Positions 1 to 9,960 of a stretch of 64,000 nucleotides of DNA are shown piece by piece (position 1 is the stretch's first letter; each line of letters opens with the position of its first letter). Source of the DNA: Atriophallophorus winterbourni (lineage: Eukaryota > Platyhelminthes > Trematoda > Plagiorchiida > Microphallidae); assembly GCA_013407085.1 (NCBI GenBank), contig JACCGJ010001312.1, forward strand, positions 124,001-188,000, in the 5' to 3' direction. The notes beneath the pieces are model-generated. The model was not told the origin of the DNA, did no database searches, and saw nothing but the letters and a program-made list of their open reading frames with translations. The position numbers were made by a program, and so were the translations under genes.

Positions 1-952
1 GATATTATTCGCTATACTTCGATATATTATTTTCTATTCTTAGATGTAGTATTGCTATACTTTGATATAGTATTGCTATACTTCGAAATAGTAGTTTAAC
101 TTTTGTACCCAATGGAACCTAATACAAAATACTAAACCTGTCTCATTTTCTTTTAGGATGGTCTACGCCATCCCGGCAACCTCAGCCTCATCAGAGAGGG
201 TCTTCTCGGAAGCTGGACTCGTGACCAAGCCCACCCGAAGCCTTCTGAACAACGAGAGGGTACAGGAGCTCGTCTACATTCATGACAATTACGAGAGAGT
301 GCTCCCCTACATGAAGAGGATGAAGCTCCGCATCCAGGAGTTCACCAATGGCGAAGGTACCAGCACTTAGTGTCAGCAGCAGCTCAAAGACCAGGATGAC
401 CCTGAGGCCAACCTTGAGGATGTCGAGTTTGTCGACACCCAGGAGCTCACGGCGGGGGCCTACTCCCCTCTGACTGGAGGCAGCCGGACCAGTTCCGGCA
501 CCAGGTCCAGGTCCAGAACCCCGGTCTCAGAGACCGAGTCAGAGGAGGAGCCTAATTTCCTTTGAGAAAACACGGTTTTTTATATTTACAATTCCAAAGC
601 TCATGAAAAACTCCTCTCTTGTCAAATAAAAGTTCTTTCATGGTCAAAAAATAATTTATTTCGGAATTCGTTTTATTTCAGCGAAGAAAGGCGAATTTAA
701 ACGAATATTAGCGAATTATAGCAAATTAAAGCAAGGTTTTTTGTCGAAAACGAAGTTTTTGGGTTACATCGAAGTTGAGCGAAGATTATTCGCTAATATT
801 CGTTATGGCGAAGTGCGAATATTCGCTTCGCTTCGCCATTGCGAAGTGCTTTGCTTTGATACTATTCGCTATCGCGAAGGGCAGTTAGGGCACTTCGAAA
901 ATTCGCTTCGCACTTCGCTTCGCTCCAAAAAAGTGACATTCGTTATTGTCTG
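1..952 (+). mobile_element. hAT transposon, 3' end (copy A)
   Basis: This is the right-hand end of a hAT element whose left part lies outside the window. It matches 11157-12108 of the complete copy at 9385-12108: the same AT-rich intron, a terminal coding exon from the AG at 155-156, a polyA signal AATAAA at 625-630, then a TTCGC/GCGAA-rich tail ending in ATTCGTTATTGTCTG at 938-952. The following 8 bp (953-960, ATTTAGAT) should be the target duplication, but its partner is out of view. Confidence 0.9.
157..565 (+). pseudogene. hAT transposase C-terminal exon, copy A (dimerisation domain, broken)
   Basis: This is the last exon of the hAT transposase. It encodes the hAT C-terminal dimerisation domain, recognisable from MVYAIPATSASSERVFSEAG followed by a leucine/asparagine-rich helix and a YIHDNY motif. 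The exon opens after a polypyrimidine tract ending in TTTTAG (acceptor at 155-156). An in-frame TAG at 368-370 stops the reading frame, but the same frame continues to a TGA at 563-565 through an acidic, serine-rich tail. Copy B lacks this stop but has a frameshift in the tail. Catalytic residues would lie upstream of the window. Confidence 0.85.
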
Positions 953-969
953 ATTTAGATTGCTCGAAT

Positions 970-1300
970 TGAAAGATAGATTGATTGCGAAAATCTTTCA
1001 CAATAGATTCCTCCCATTGGGTGAGGAAAACTTCAATTGAAAGTGGCTCAATAAATAAAACATAAATAATCAGAGAACGTGTCTGGGTCAAATTATCAGG
1101 GATAAGTGGTTGTATGTTATCTGGACCTGGGGATTTTGCTGGGTTAAGAATTCAGAGCACGAGCTCCACTTTGATCGAGATGCGTATTATATTATCCAGT
1201 ATTATATCATTCAACGGATTCTTTGGCATTGGATGACTTCAGCAGTGATCCAATACGATCGTTGATGTAATCGGTATGTTTTACACATGCAATGGTCATC
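970..1300 (-). mobile_element. CR1/jockey-like LINE RT fragment
   Basis: The reverse strand carries a decayed start of a LINE reverse transcriptase, around the 'KSPGPD' block that opens the RT domain. About 230 bp of it is clearly repeated at 21060-21340, where the same region is a little better kept. No open frame longer than a few dozen codons survives. A segment at 1285-1320 weakly resembles a decayed hammerhead core on the - strand (CTGATGA followed by an A-rich arm), too weak to annotate. Confidence 0.5.
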
Positions 1301-1669
1301 AGGTGGTGAAGGGTTCTAAATTTTTAGTGCTATTAGAACTAGTTTCGTATAATAATATACATTGCATCTCTTCATCTTTATAAGCGTAATTGTTAGCTAT
1401 AGAAGAACCGAAAATTGTGTTCTATCTATAGCTGAATTTGCACTACATTGAATGAAAATAAGATAGACTAATTACAACAATACTCTCCTACGAAGGATGA
1501 TCAAAACAGATGAAAATGAAGATTGTAATTTCGTTGAAATGAATATAGAGAGTGAACCTAATAAGTGAAATAAATTAATTGGAATCACGTACCAAATTCG
1601 ATCATCTCGGGAAATGCAATTCCAATTTATTTAAATCAATAGACATTTTAAAACTACTACTTTACCCGA

Positions 1670-2295
1670 GGGTGATAGTCAGGACAGGGAACATGATTAA
1701 GTAGTATTGAACTCCCCACCACTTATTTGACCTTACCGCTAAACAGCCTATAGTACGCCTACCGTGTTGTGGAAATGACCAGGATCAGTGATCGACTTTC
1801 TTACTAGTGTCTATCCATATCATTCTAATACAAGTAAACACGGTCAAGGTCAGTTGACACAGCGGCCCACATGCGCAAAAACACAACTAATGGGGCTAAG
1901 CTTAAGCTATTTTTGAAGAAGAACAAAAATTAAATTAACAAGTAGGTATAAGGTGAATAATAAGCATTTTCATTGGCATCGGTCCCGAGCGCCAGTTTTC
2001 GGAGTCTATGCCCCATCCATCTTATTGACCGCCCGTCGGCCTTGGCAATTTCGACCTCCTCCGTAAGTAGGCGTTCGCTATACGGTTTAATAGCGAGTCT
2101 CAATATTTCCTCAATGTCTAGATAAACGCTGTGGCCGTACCTAAAATGTGCTCCGCCTAGGCGGAATCACAAATGAGGGATTGATATTCCCTCGCATCCT
2201 GGGGCTGTCTTCGGACACGCTTTCGGTGTTCTTCGATTCTAGTATGAATTTCCCTGAAAGTCTGCTCGATTGATGTGTCAAACAATTAAGGCCAG
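1670..2295 (-). mobile_element. Penelope-like element, 3' fragment (GIY-YIG end plus 3' region)
   Basis: On the - strand, 2290-1985 encodes the C-terminal half of a PLE GIY-YIG endonuclease with stops and frameshifts. Recognisable blocks are REIHTRIEEHRKRVRRQP and AREYQSLICDSA, matching the intact version at 8995-9384. Downstream (1985-1670) lies the PLE 3' non-coding region, which aligns with 61180-61430 on the + strand. Homology stops just short of where the hammerhead motif sits in that other copy, so this one appears to have lost its ribozyme. The reverse transcriptase is absent: the copy is truncated at about 2295. Confidence 0.75.
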
Positions 2296-2299
2296 GAGT

Positions 2300-4650
2300 G
2301 AGTCTATAACAAAATTAGATAAATATCTGGTTACATTTAATGAATAATGCCTCTCACATTGTGTTTAGCATCAAAACTGCATTATCTGTAGCGTTTTCAA
2401 TGCCCGATTGGCCCGATTCATGAGGGTGATTCACTTCCACCGCGCGCACAGATATAGGCCATTCTCACCCGATCAGTAATATTTGCATGCTGACGGCGGA
2501 AAATTTATTCTGGTTTCGAGAGCAGTATATGCTATTCGCCAAAATAAAAATGACGCTCTAAACAGTGTTATCATATTCAGCGGGAAGATCAAAATATTCC
2601 CAACCTGAAGGATCAAATTCATGTGCTTTAATTTCTTGTTGCAAACATCTTCGTACCAAAGTGGCGGGGTGCGCAAAGCTCGATATTCTTAGTTCGGCAC
2701 ATCATAGAGCAAATGACTTTGAAGTCTACACCATCATCAAGTCTACATCTGAATATCAGCTTTAGAAAGCACGCTGGCATTTTTAATGTGTTTATTCACG
2801 AAGTTTTAATGGCCAAGTAAAACTGTGCGCTAATATCTCGGTATTTGCACCAGGTGCAACCATTACAATCCTTGTCATGTATTCGTAAATCCAAGTGATC
2901 TGCTTTTTTCAGATTTCGATAACAGTGTCGCATTGAAAATTTTCTTTTCATTTCCAAGAACTGCTCAATTTTAAACGTTTTTGTAAGGTTTACTTGAATA
3001 TCCCTGAGTTCTATGTTCTTGAATGTATTCGTTTTAGTATTCAAAACTACTCCCGATCTCTTAAGTAGCTACGTGGCCATTATTATTTTAATTTATCACA
3101 CGAGGCATTCTATTTATTCATCGCATAGCATCATGGTATGGCAGTGGAATTGATCTTTAGGTTTCCCCGTCATATTCGAAGTAACTTGATTCCATGCAGC
3201 TGTTCGCAGGAATATTCAATATATTCAAATCATGTTTTATTTTGAATCACTATTTTAATGGTCAATTCCCTGGGTTATACATACGGAAATCATTTAATTT
3301 ATCAAAACTTGATTAATACCAGTCTGTTATTATTTGCTTCGCGCGTTGGACATCTCTGTAAATCAAAGTGATAAGTGCTTTTTCAATTTTTCGTTTCATA
3401 GCCGAATTTTGTATCTGACAATTTCCATTAAACATTTTTCCAACAACTCCTTTCTGGATGTTTTCAAGTTTTACCAAAAAATATTTAGCATATCGGTTTG
3501 TTCGATTTTACCATCAGCAATTATTTGTGCAATAAAATTGGCCAGAAAATGATAATTAACAATAACTTTGAATAATTTTCCCGATTGTTTACTATCTTTC
3601 CAATCTAAAAAGTATGTATCTATTCGAGTAAAGCGAATGCTGATCAAACAGCTGCGATTCGTTTATTTTTTTGAGCCATCCTAAATATTAAATGCTCAAT
3701 AAATATTTCATGTTATACTTCGTGGGATTTGCCGAAGTTATCTACAGAAAACTTGATCAAGATACGCTTTATATTATTGATTGTACAAAAATACATATTT
3801 CTATGAAGTCTGTTCAATTCTTCTTTATTTTTCTCTCGACATATACCACTGACATTATTCGAAATTATGAAAGCAATCATCAATCTCCATTATTGTGGAT
3901 TCGGTAAAATTTCATCTTCATATCTTGAATATCGCTGAGCAAATTGTAGATACCGGTTAAAGGCCACATAAATTTATAAAATATTTCAGCCTCCACGTAA
4001 ATATACCATAATTTAATAATCTAGGCTTTTGAAGTATTTCAACGCTTTGATGGATAATTTTGGATCCTTCGTTAATATATTAAAAAAGTCAAATCTAGAA
4101 AATTAGAGATGATTCGATAATTCTAGATGGAAATAATCACTTAGAATTCTCATACCTCAAATTACTAGATCATGATCGTCCGGAAACTGCTTGAATATGT
4201 TTTTATAGTAAAGAAGGTGAATGTATTTCAAGTTATTAAAGACTAATTTGCCATGCATCCGTTCAATATTTTGAGGTGAACTAATGATAGTTGAAGAAAA
4301 TATAAAAAATATTTCCTTCCACATTGATTATCAACGTATTTAATTTTGCGGTTTGGTTACACATTTTGTTCCTGAATATTTTGAGCCGAAATTTAAAATG
4401 CCATAAAATATATATTGAAATATATGTTAAAATTTCTTCAAAATATTTAACGGCAATATGTGCGGGAACATTTGTTGTTTATCCGATAAAGCGTATGAGC
4501 ATTGCCCAGAAGATTTTATTAAAGTTGTTCTAATGCCGATCAATCGCTTGCCTCACGGTCAATGTCGACCGTGTGACACGAGTAAACTTCATCGGATATG
4601 TGCTATAACAAGCATTGATATTCGGTTACCGATTACAAATTATTCGTCCA
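2300..4650. other. No gene or element recognised
   Basis: AT-rich sequence with only short, low-complexity open frames on both strands. I see no conserved protein motif, paired inverted ends, LTR or tRNA. It may be intergenic sequence upstream of the lectin-like gene, or old unrecognisable repeats. Confidence 0.5.
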
Positions 4651-4654
4651 AAAT

Positions 4655-4920
4655 GTGAGAATCGACTGGCGCATATTAAGTTTGATACGCTGGCCTGCAG
4701 AAGACTTAGATTAGATTTAATCATCAAATATAAAATACTGAACCAAGGATTCGTATTCTGGATCATCTTTTTCTTCTCCGGTCAAGCCAGACTTCACTCA
4801 ATCATACATTGGCATTGCATATTCCACATTCTCACCAGGATGGTCCCCGGTTCTTCTTGTCGATGCGCGATTGTTTCTTTTTTGAAACGCTTTATCGTTA
4901 GACTTTTTGCAAACATCTAG
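4655..4920 (+). mobile_element. LINE C-terminal remnant
   Basis: A short frame reads ENRLAHIKFDTLACRRLRLDLIIKYKILNQ-like sequence split by decay. It matches the post-RT tail of the CR1-like LINEs here (compare RRRIRGDLILVYNILN in the element at 57507-60175). No RT motif remains. It is probably an old 5'-truncated insertion. Confidence 0.5.
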
Positions 4921-5436
4921 TAAAAGTATTTTCAGTATCAATTGAAAGTATTGGTATAAGGTTGTATTGCTCTTCAAGTCAACACATGTTTTAAGGGATT
5001 GTGAAATCGCTTTAAATTTATGTTCGATACCGGTTAAATTGATATTATCAAATTTAACTGTTCCAATGATTTCGAGAATCGGACTTACTGATTGTTTTTA
5101 TGGAAGAAATTGGGTGATTACGCATCTACGTTGATTAAAGCGCAATATATTGTTGATAAAGTGATTAAGTGATTAAAGAAGACTGTTTTATTTCCTGTTA
5201 GTTGGATGGATTTTGAAAATTTTTACAGAAAACAATGGATTATCAATTTCACGTTTTGGGAAATGCAATCATTATGAAATACCGAGAAGAGTTTTGTTCA
5301 CATTTGATGTGAGTTACTAATTACTTGTCAAAAAACCCAAAGAGAATGTTGTTACAAATTCAGTTACCATGGGCACGCTCTTTGATAATAAATTTGTTGT
5401 TTTTCAGGTAAATGATCAATTTCATCTTGTGGCAAA

Positions 5437-6053
5437 ATGGTAGTTACACGAATAATCTTTAAACTGTTCGTTTGGCTTCTGGCTTGTAATCGCACGCAAT
5501 CGGCTCAATGTCCTGCCGATATGACACCAATTTCAAATTTCGGATGTTTCAAAGAGGTTGGGAGAAACGACTCATTCTGCGATGCAAACATGCAGTGCTT
5601 GTCGTACGGGAAATCGGTCGGACTGAGAACGCATTTGATAGGTGCAGATTTTGACGCAATCCGACATATCGGTGGAGATGGTCGATATTGGACAAGCGTG
5701 AATGATCTGTTAGTTGAACGTTTCGGGTCTTCAAGCGGTTGGAATTCCATAGCGAGAAACGGAAGCCAACGGATCATCGATTTCACCGGTGGTACTAATT
5801 TGAATCATGGAGACAATATCTTTGTTGACATATATGCGGGAGTCATGTATTTGGATGCTCACAATATTTTGGCATCTACCTATCCGAAGGTTCTCTGTCA
5901 ACTAACTGAGGGAGACAACAAAAGGCGGGAAACAAAATTTATACTTGATTACCCTAATAAGTCTGTTCCATCGTTTGATGAAAACTTGAATAACGAATTA
6001 CCGTGTATTGTAGATTTACAAAATATTCATTCGGACATTGAATGTGGATTCAG
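5437..6053 (+). CDS. Secreted C-type-lectin-like protein, first coding exon (partial)
   Basis: This looks like a host exon rather than a transposon: 205 open codons, a signal peptide (hydrophobic core at residues 6-17, likely cut before QCPAD), then a cysteine pattern typical of the start of a C-type lectin-like domain. That pattern is C25-P, C37-F, C48 and C54 in a SFCDANMQCLSYG block, then YWTSVND near residue 87 and a late VLCQ cysteine. Two more cysteines (PC, EC) follow in a linker. The frame runs into a good donor (CAG|GTATGT at 6054), so the open frame's own stop at 6094-6096 is probably intronic. A possible acceptor (TTTTTCAG) ends at 5407, 29 bases before the ATG. Ligand-binding residues are not clearly present, so sugar binding is not implied. 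Later exons were not found. Confidence 0.55.
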
Positions 6054-6099
6054 GTATGTATCACTCAGTCTGAAAATCTATTTTAACCACTTCTAGAAA

Positions 6100-7765
6100 A
6101 ACCGGTTCAATCCAACTACACCGTACAGAATCTTGTATTCTATCGCACATTCAGATTATTTACATTTTAGATAAGAGTAATAATTTTGATAAAGTGGCTC
6201 GATGTTTTCGTGATATGTAGAGATGACGAGTAATCATTGAGTGAATAACATTGGTTTCGGTTATTGAAAAGCATACTTAGTTCTATGCCACGAAAACTGA
6301 AGCTCGAATGATTGTAATGAAATCGCATAACGGCAGCAGTAATAAAAAGCTTTGTTCGAAAATTTTTGAGATTTCAGCTGTAAGTTGTCCTTCAATACAA
6401 AACGGTTGGCGATTGGAAATAAAACACGATGTATAACAAAATATTAGTGAGATACGACCGCTCGCACACATAATCTTGCAAACGATATATTGAAGCAACT
6501 CGGATCACCGGTATAGTGAAATCCGTGATAGATATATGTTAAATTGTAATCAAATAATAGACAAGTATTGAAGCAGTTCGTTGTCGAACGATAGAGTATT
6601 AGCGGTGATGATATTATGATTTAGTATTTTGAATTATTTTATCAAAATGCTTTCATGGGAGAGAGACATTGAGCGAGTAATAATGTTGATGCAAAGTTTC
6701 ACTTTTTATAAAGGCTTTGCCATGGAGTATATGAGACTTTGCTTGGTTCAAACTGCGGCAATAAATCAGATGCATACTTGCAAAACATATCAACAATATT
6801 ATCTCCTCAACCTTGTCGAAGTTCAACCCGTTACATGGACCAACTTCACGACATCGAGTAGATGCATACGAAATAACTTTGGCATAAACGTCAACCTCCA
6901 CTCCAGGAAGCCAGAGGTAGTATGTTGTTGCATAATTATCCAGCAAAATACCGATCGGATTCTGGAGCATAAAAAAGATCGAAAATTGGTGAAAAATTGT
7001 GAATTTTGATTTTCATGAAATGTTGATCTATACCATGTGTACCAGTGAGTATATTCATGATATTATTAACATCATCATCATTATTATTCACGATAGAATT
7101 TGAAGCGAAATTGGCCTGACATATACGAAATGTGGTTATTGAAAGTACGCATACGTTATACTCACGTTATATGCTCTATTTTATTGAGTCTGAATTACCG
7201 TGTTTATGTGATATACATAATCCTATATGTTTTGTCAAAATTCGCTCAATTAAATAATTATCGCATGTTACAAATTTTCCGTGCTCAATACGGACTTTGT
7301 TTATATTCCAGACATATTAGTTTGAATACTCCGTTAGATCGCACCGATGAAGTTTCACTTCAGGGTTGAAATTCCTGATGGTTTTGTCCATACCTAATGT
7401 GTGCAATCAGCAAGAAACTTGCCAGGAAACCATCTACGTGTATATGGGCATGTGATCGAACTAGTGGGTCGTGTGTATCCTGATCCAACCTTTTGCGTAC
7501 AAGTGCAACTCTTGCACCAATTATCTAATATTTTAAGTGATGATCGTACTGTCCATCCCTAATGAGCTCAAATATCATGAAACAGGTGGTGGTTTGTGTG
7601 CAAAGCAAATGCATTAATACCAGGAATGCTTGGTCCAGCTCTCTGGTTTAAATCATCTGCTTGTGTGTTAGAACTTGCGATTGAGAAGGCTGGTCATGAC
7701 GATTTTATTTAAAAATAAATAAATTTTCAGATTTTCTAGTGCTCACATCATCTGCGCTTACATAC
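6100..7765. other. Intron or intergenic, nothing firm
   Basis: Possible downstream intron of the lectin-like gene. Frames of about 105-126 codons overlap on both strands at 6629-7009, but neither shows a recognisable domain and each is the shadow of the other. I could not identify the next exon. Confidence 0.4.
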
Positions 7766-7769
7766 CTTA

Positions 7770-7850
7770 CAGGATATCTGACTGTTTGGCGTCATCAGGT
7801 GGAGCCAGTAAGATTCGCTTCAGTGAGCCCTAAACGAGAAATAAATGCAT
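7770..7850 (-). repeat. Decayed hammerhead-bearing repeat, fragment
   Basis: The - strand reads CTTACTGGCTCCACCTGATG followed by a GCC-AAACA-GTC arm. This is the same family as the + strand copies at 50225-50290, 50541-50590 and 51414-51480 (CTTACTGTCTCCACCTGATG or CTGACG). The CUGAUGA box is kept, but the GAAA box is lost here. Confidence 0.45.
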
Positions 7851-7859
7851 AACTTTCTA

Positions 7860-8820
7860 ACATATATATTCACTCTTTTACTTTTGTTGAATTATGAAAT
7901 TAATAGCTGATGGCATCACCCATTAAGAAATCATTCAAATGAATATTTGTGTTTTAATGAAACAGAAAACCTACGTAAATTTCCGAAAATCAAATATGGA
8001 TAAATGAAGATTAATAGCGTCGAGTAAAATTACTAGATTTGAATGAAACTGGTAACCATTGTTAACCATTTTCCAAAATCTCACCAATTATTATGGTTAG
8101 TGAAGTAATTTTTCGATTGATTTACAGATGCGTCATCGACCACAGTTGCGTCATGTTCTACTTCAGCAAAACTGACTCAATTTGCTTGAAAGTTCTTTTC
8201 GTCAACGCCGCGTACGATTCGAGATATTCCCGGATTAGTTCACTCAGACGATGGGCTAGTCCACCATGAAGAACACGAACCGACCGCAGGATATATAATA
8301 TCATTCAGACATCCATACGCCCATTTATGAAAGATATTCACATTTTTTCGATTAAACTCATTCTCATCTCAATGGAAGTTCAGCTTTTCTTTTGCTTCTC
8401 GATGAATATGACCTTTGGTTTGACGATGGTGCTCTGTTCCCCCATGCAGCATTCATTTTTTGATTCTTTCGTTATTAGTATCCTAGTTGCAGAATATTAT
8501 CTATTAAGTATGCATCATTGTGAACGTTTTACACCAAAATTCAAGGCACGAAAAGCGCTAACAATTCCAATAATCCAAGCTTGTAGGTCGCTAGCGATCT
8601 TCTATGTCATGAACTAATTGATAACTGCTTGGGTCTCGTTGATAATACATCGTTTATCATTATACCTCTATTTGTTTCTGCAAAACAGAAATTTGCCGTT
8701 CCGAAAGTCGATTTTTCATTGCAATTATATCTCATAGTAAAGTATTTGAATATATTCGAGACCGATCGGGAGTCCATAATCATGAAAATAGAGTTTGCAA
8801 TGAATCGGTTATAGTAAGTT
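7860..8820. other. Nothing recognised
   Basis: AT-rich sequence between the decayed hammerhead repeat and the 3' region of the PLE. It contains a 96-codon open frame at 8327-8617 with many hydrophobic residues and no recognisable motif, which I do not call a gene. Confidence 0.4.
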
Positions 8821-8821
8821 T

Positions 8822-8865
8822 TTGGTAACGTTTCGCTTCTGAAAACAGAAGCTCCGTCAGACCAA
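8822..8865 (-). ncRNA. Hammerhead ribozyme motif in the PLE 1 3' region
   Basis: Read on the - strand: stem I TTGGT/ACCAA (5 bp), core CTGACGG, then A, stem II GCTTCTG/CAGAAGC (7 perfect bp) with a TTTT loop, core GAAA, and a minimal self-complementary stem III (ACGT), giving a GUU cleavage triplet before ACCAA. The last base of the CUGANGA box is G instead of A, so this copy may be inactive. It lies 130 bases downstream of the endonuclease stop and in sense with the PLE. Hammerheads in PLEs are established knowledge; the secondary structure here is drawn by eye. Confidence 0.7.
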
Positions 8866-8994
8866 GGGTGTCGATACGAACAGTGTTCAGGTATAAATGG
8901 AATTCTCTTGACCAATCCTGAGTACACTAAGCTACACAGGGGAGATCAAGATAATTGATCACACCTAATTGCTGTGTTCATCCCTAATTGTTTA

Positions 8995-9384
8995 TTAATG
9001 GATCAGGTCAGCGTATGCCGACACACTGCTTACGTAATCATGTGCGTATTGGGTGTGATGTTCGTTAATCCTAATCCGCTGCAAAACCGAACGCCAGATT
9101 GTTGAGATATCCGCCCCATCCACCTTGTTCACCGCATTCGCCCCAGCCTTTGTTATTGCAACAGCCTCGGCGTGAAGTCTTTCCCTATAAGATTTCACAC
9201 CCCGTCTTATCACTTTCACGTTATCAAGATCTACGCTGTGTCCAGTGTCTAGCACGTGTTGAGCTAGGGCCGAATCCCGAATCAGTGATTGATATTCACT
9301 GGGATTGCGGGGTCGCTTTCCCACTCGTTTCCTATGTTCGTTTAACCTAGTGCAGAGTTCTCTAGACGTTTGCCCAATGTAAAC
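8995..9384 (-). pseudogene. PLE 1 GIY-YIG endonuclease, C-terminal part
   Basis: From the hAT junction, the - strand frame reads VYIGQTSRELCTRLNEHRKR, then EYQSLIRDSALAQHVLDTGH and ERLHAEAVAITKAGANAVNK, ending in a normal stop. These are the YIG motif, the R-rich helix and the HaxxxGHxx region typical of PLE GIY-YIG domains. The frame is open, without lesions. It is separated from its own N-terminal half by 2.7 kb of hAT and is therefore inactive as it stands. Confidence 0.9.
9377..9384. repeat. hAT target-site duplication, left copy
   Basis: ATGTAAAC, identical to 12109-12116. Eight bases is the hAT-typical length. Confidence 0.95.
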
Positions 9385-9644
9385 CAGACAATAACGAATA
9401 CTTCGCTTTGGGATTTAAAGCGAAGCGAAGTTGCGAAGCGAAGCGAATATTGTTGAATATTCGTTTCGCTATCGCCATGGCGAAGGGCAAAAATAAACTT
9501 CGCTAAAAATTCGTTATACTTCTCTTCGCTTAAAACGAAGTGCAAGTTCAAACTTCGCCGTAAACGAATATTAGCGAAGTCTTCGCTAAAAGCGAAGAGT
9601 GTTCATTTTTGTACTTTAATATTTTAACCCGGAAATTGTTTTTG

Positions 9645-9815
9645 ATGTTGACACTTGTTGACTTGTTGATAGACAAAGGCCAGACAAGTGCACTCCGATG
9701 GTGACTGAAAGTACCGACGTAAGCGACTTAGCAACCGACTGCTTGTTTAATTGTAATAAGCTAACATTTGAGGTGGTAACTAGAGTTACGGTCAGTAGAC
9801 AAAGGGTTGTACTTT
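9645..9815 (+). repeat. Segment shared between the hAT and tra2 intron 1
   Basis: The stretch from GACAAGTGCACTCCGAT to GGTCAGTAGACAAAGGGTT recurs at 41925-42040 with small indels. In the hAT it lies between the left inverted end and the first exon. Either the intron holds a hAT remnant or both captured an unrelated repeat. Confidence 0.7.
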
Positions 9816-9960
9816 TTTGTACTTTAATATTTTAAATGTATTCTCGTAGGTGTGTGGCCGGATGCGAAGGGCGTGGGTGTTTGCCGCTCTGCGTGGGTGC
9901 TTGCCGCCTTGCCTGGGCGTTTGTTTCTTTTGCGTGCGTGGTTGGAGGACTATAAATAGG

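Noticed and set aside
6629..7009. 126-codon + frame and overlapping 105-codon - frame
   Set aside because: Mutual antisense shadows, no domain, no splice context.
8327..8617. 96-codon hydrophobic frame
   Set aside because: Low-complexity AT-rich composition, no motif; likely chance.
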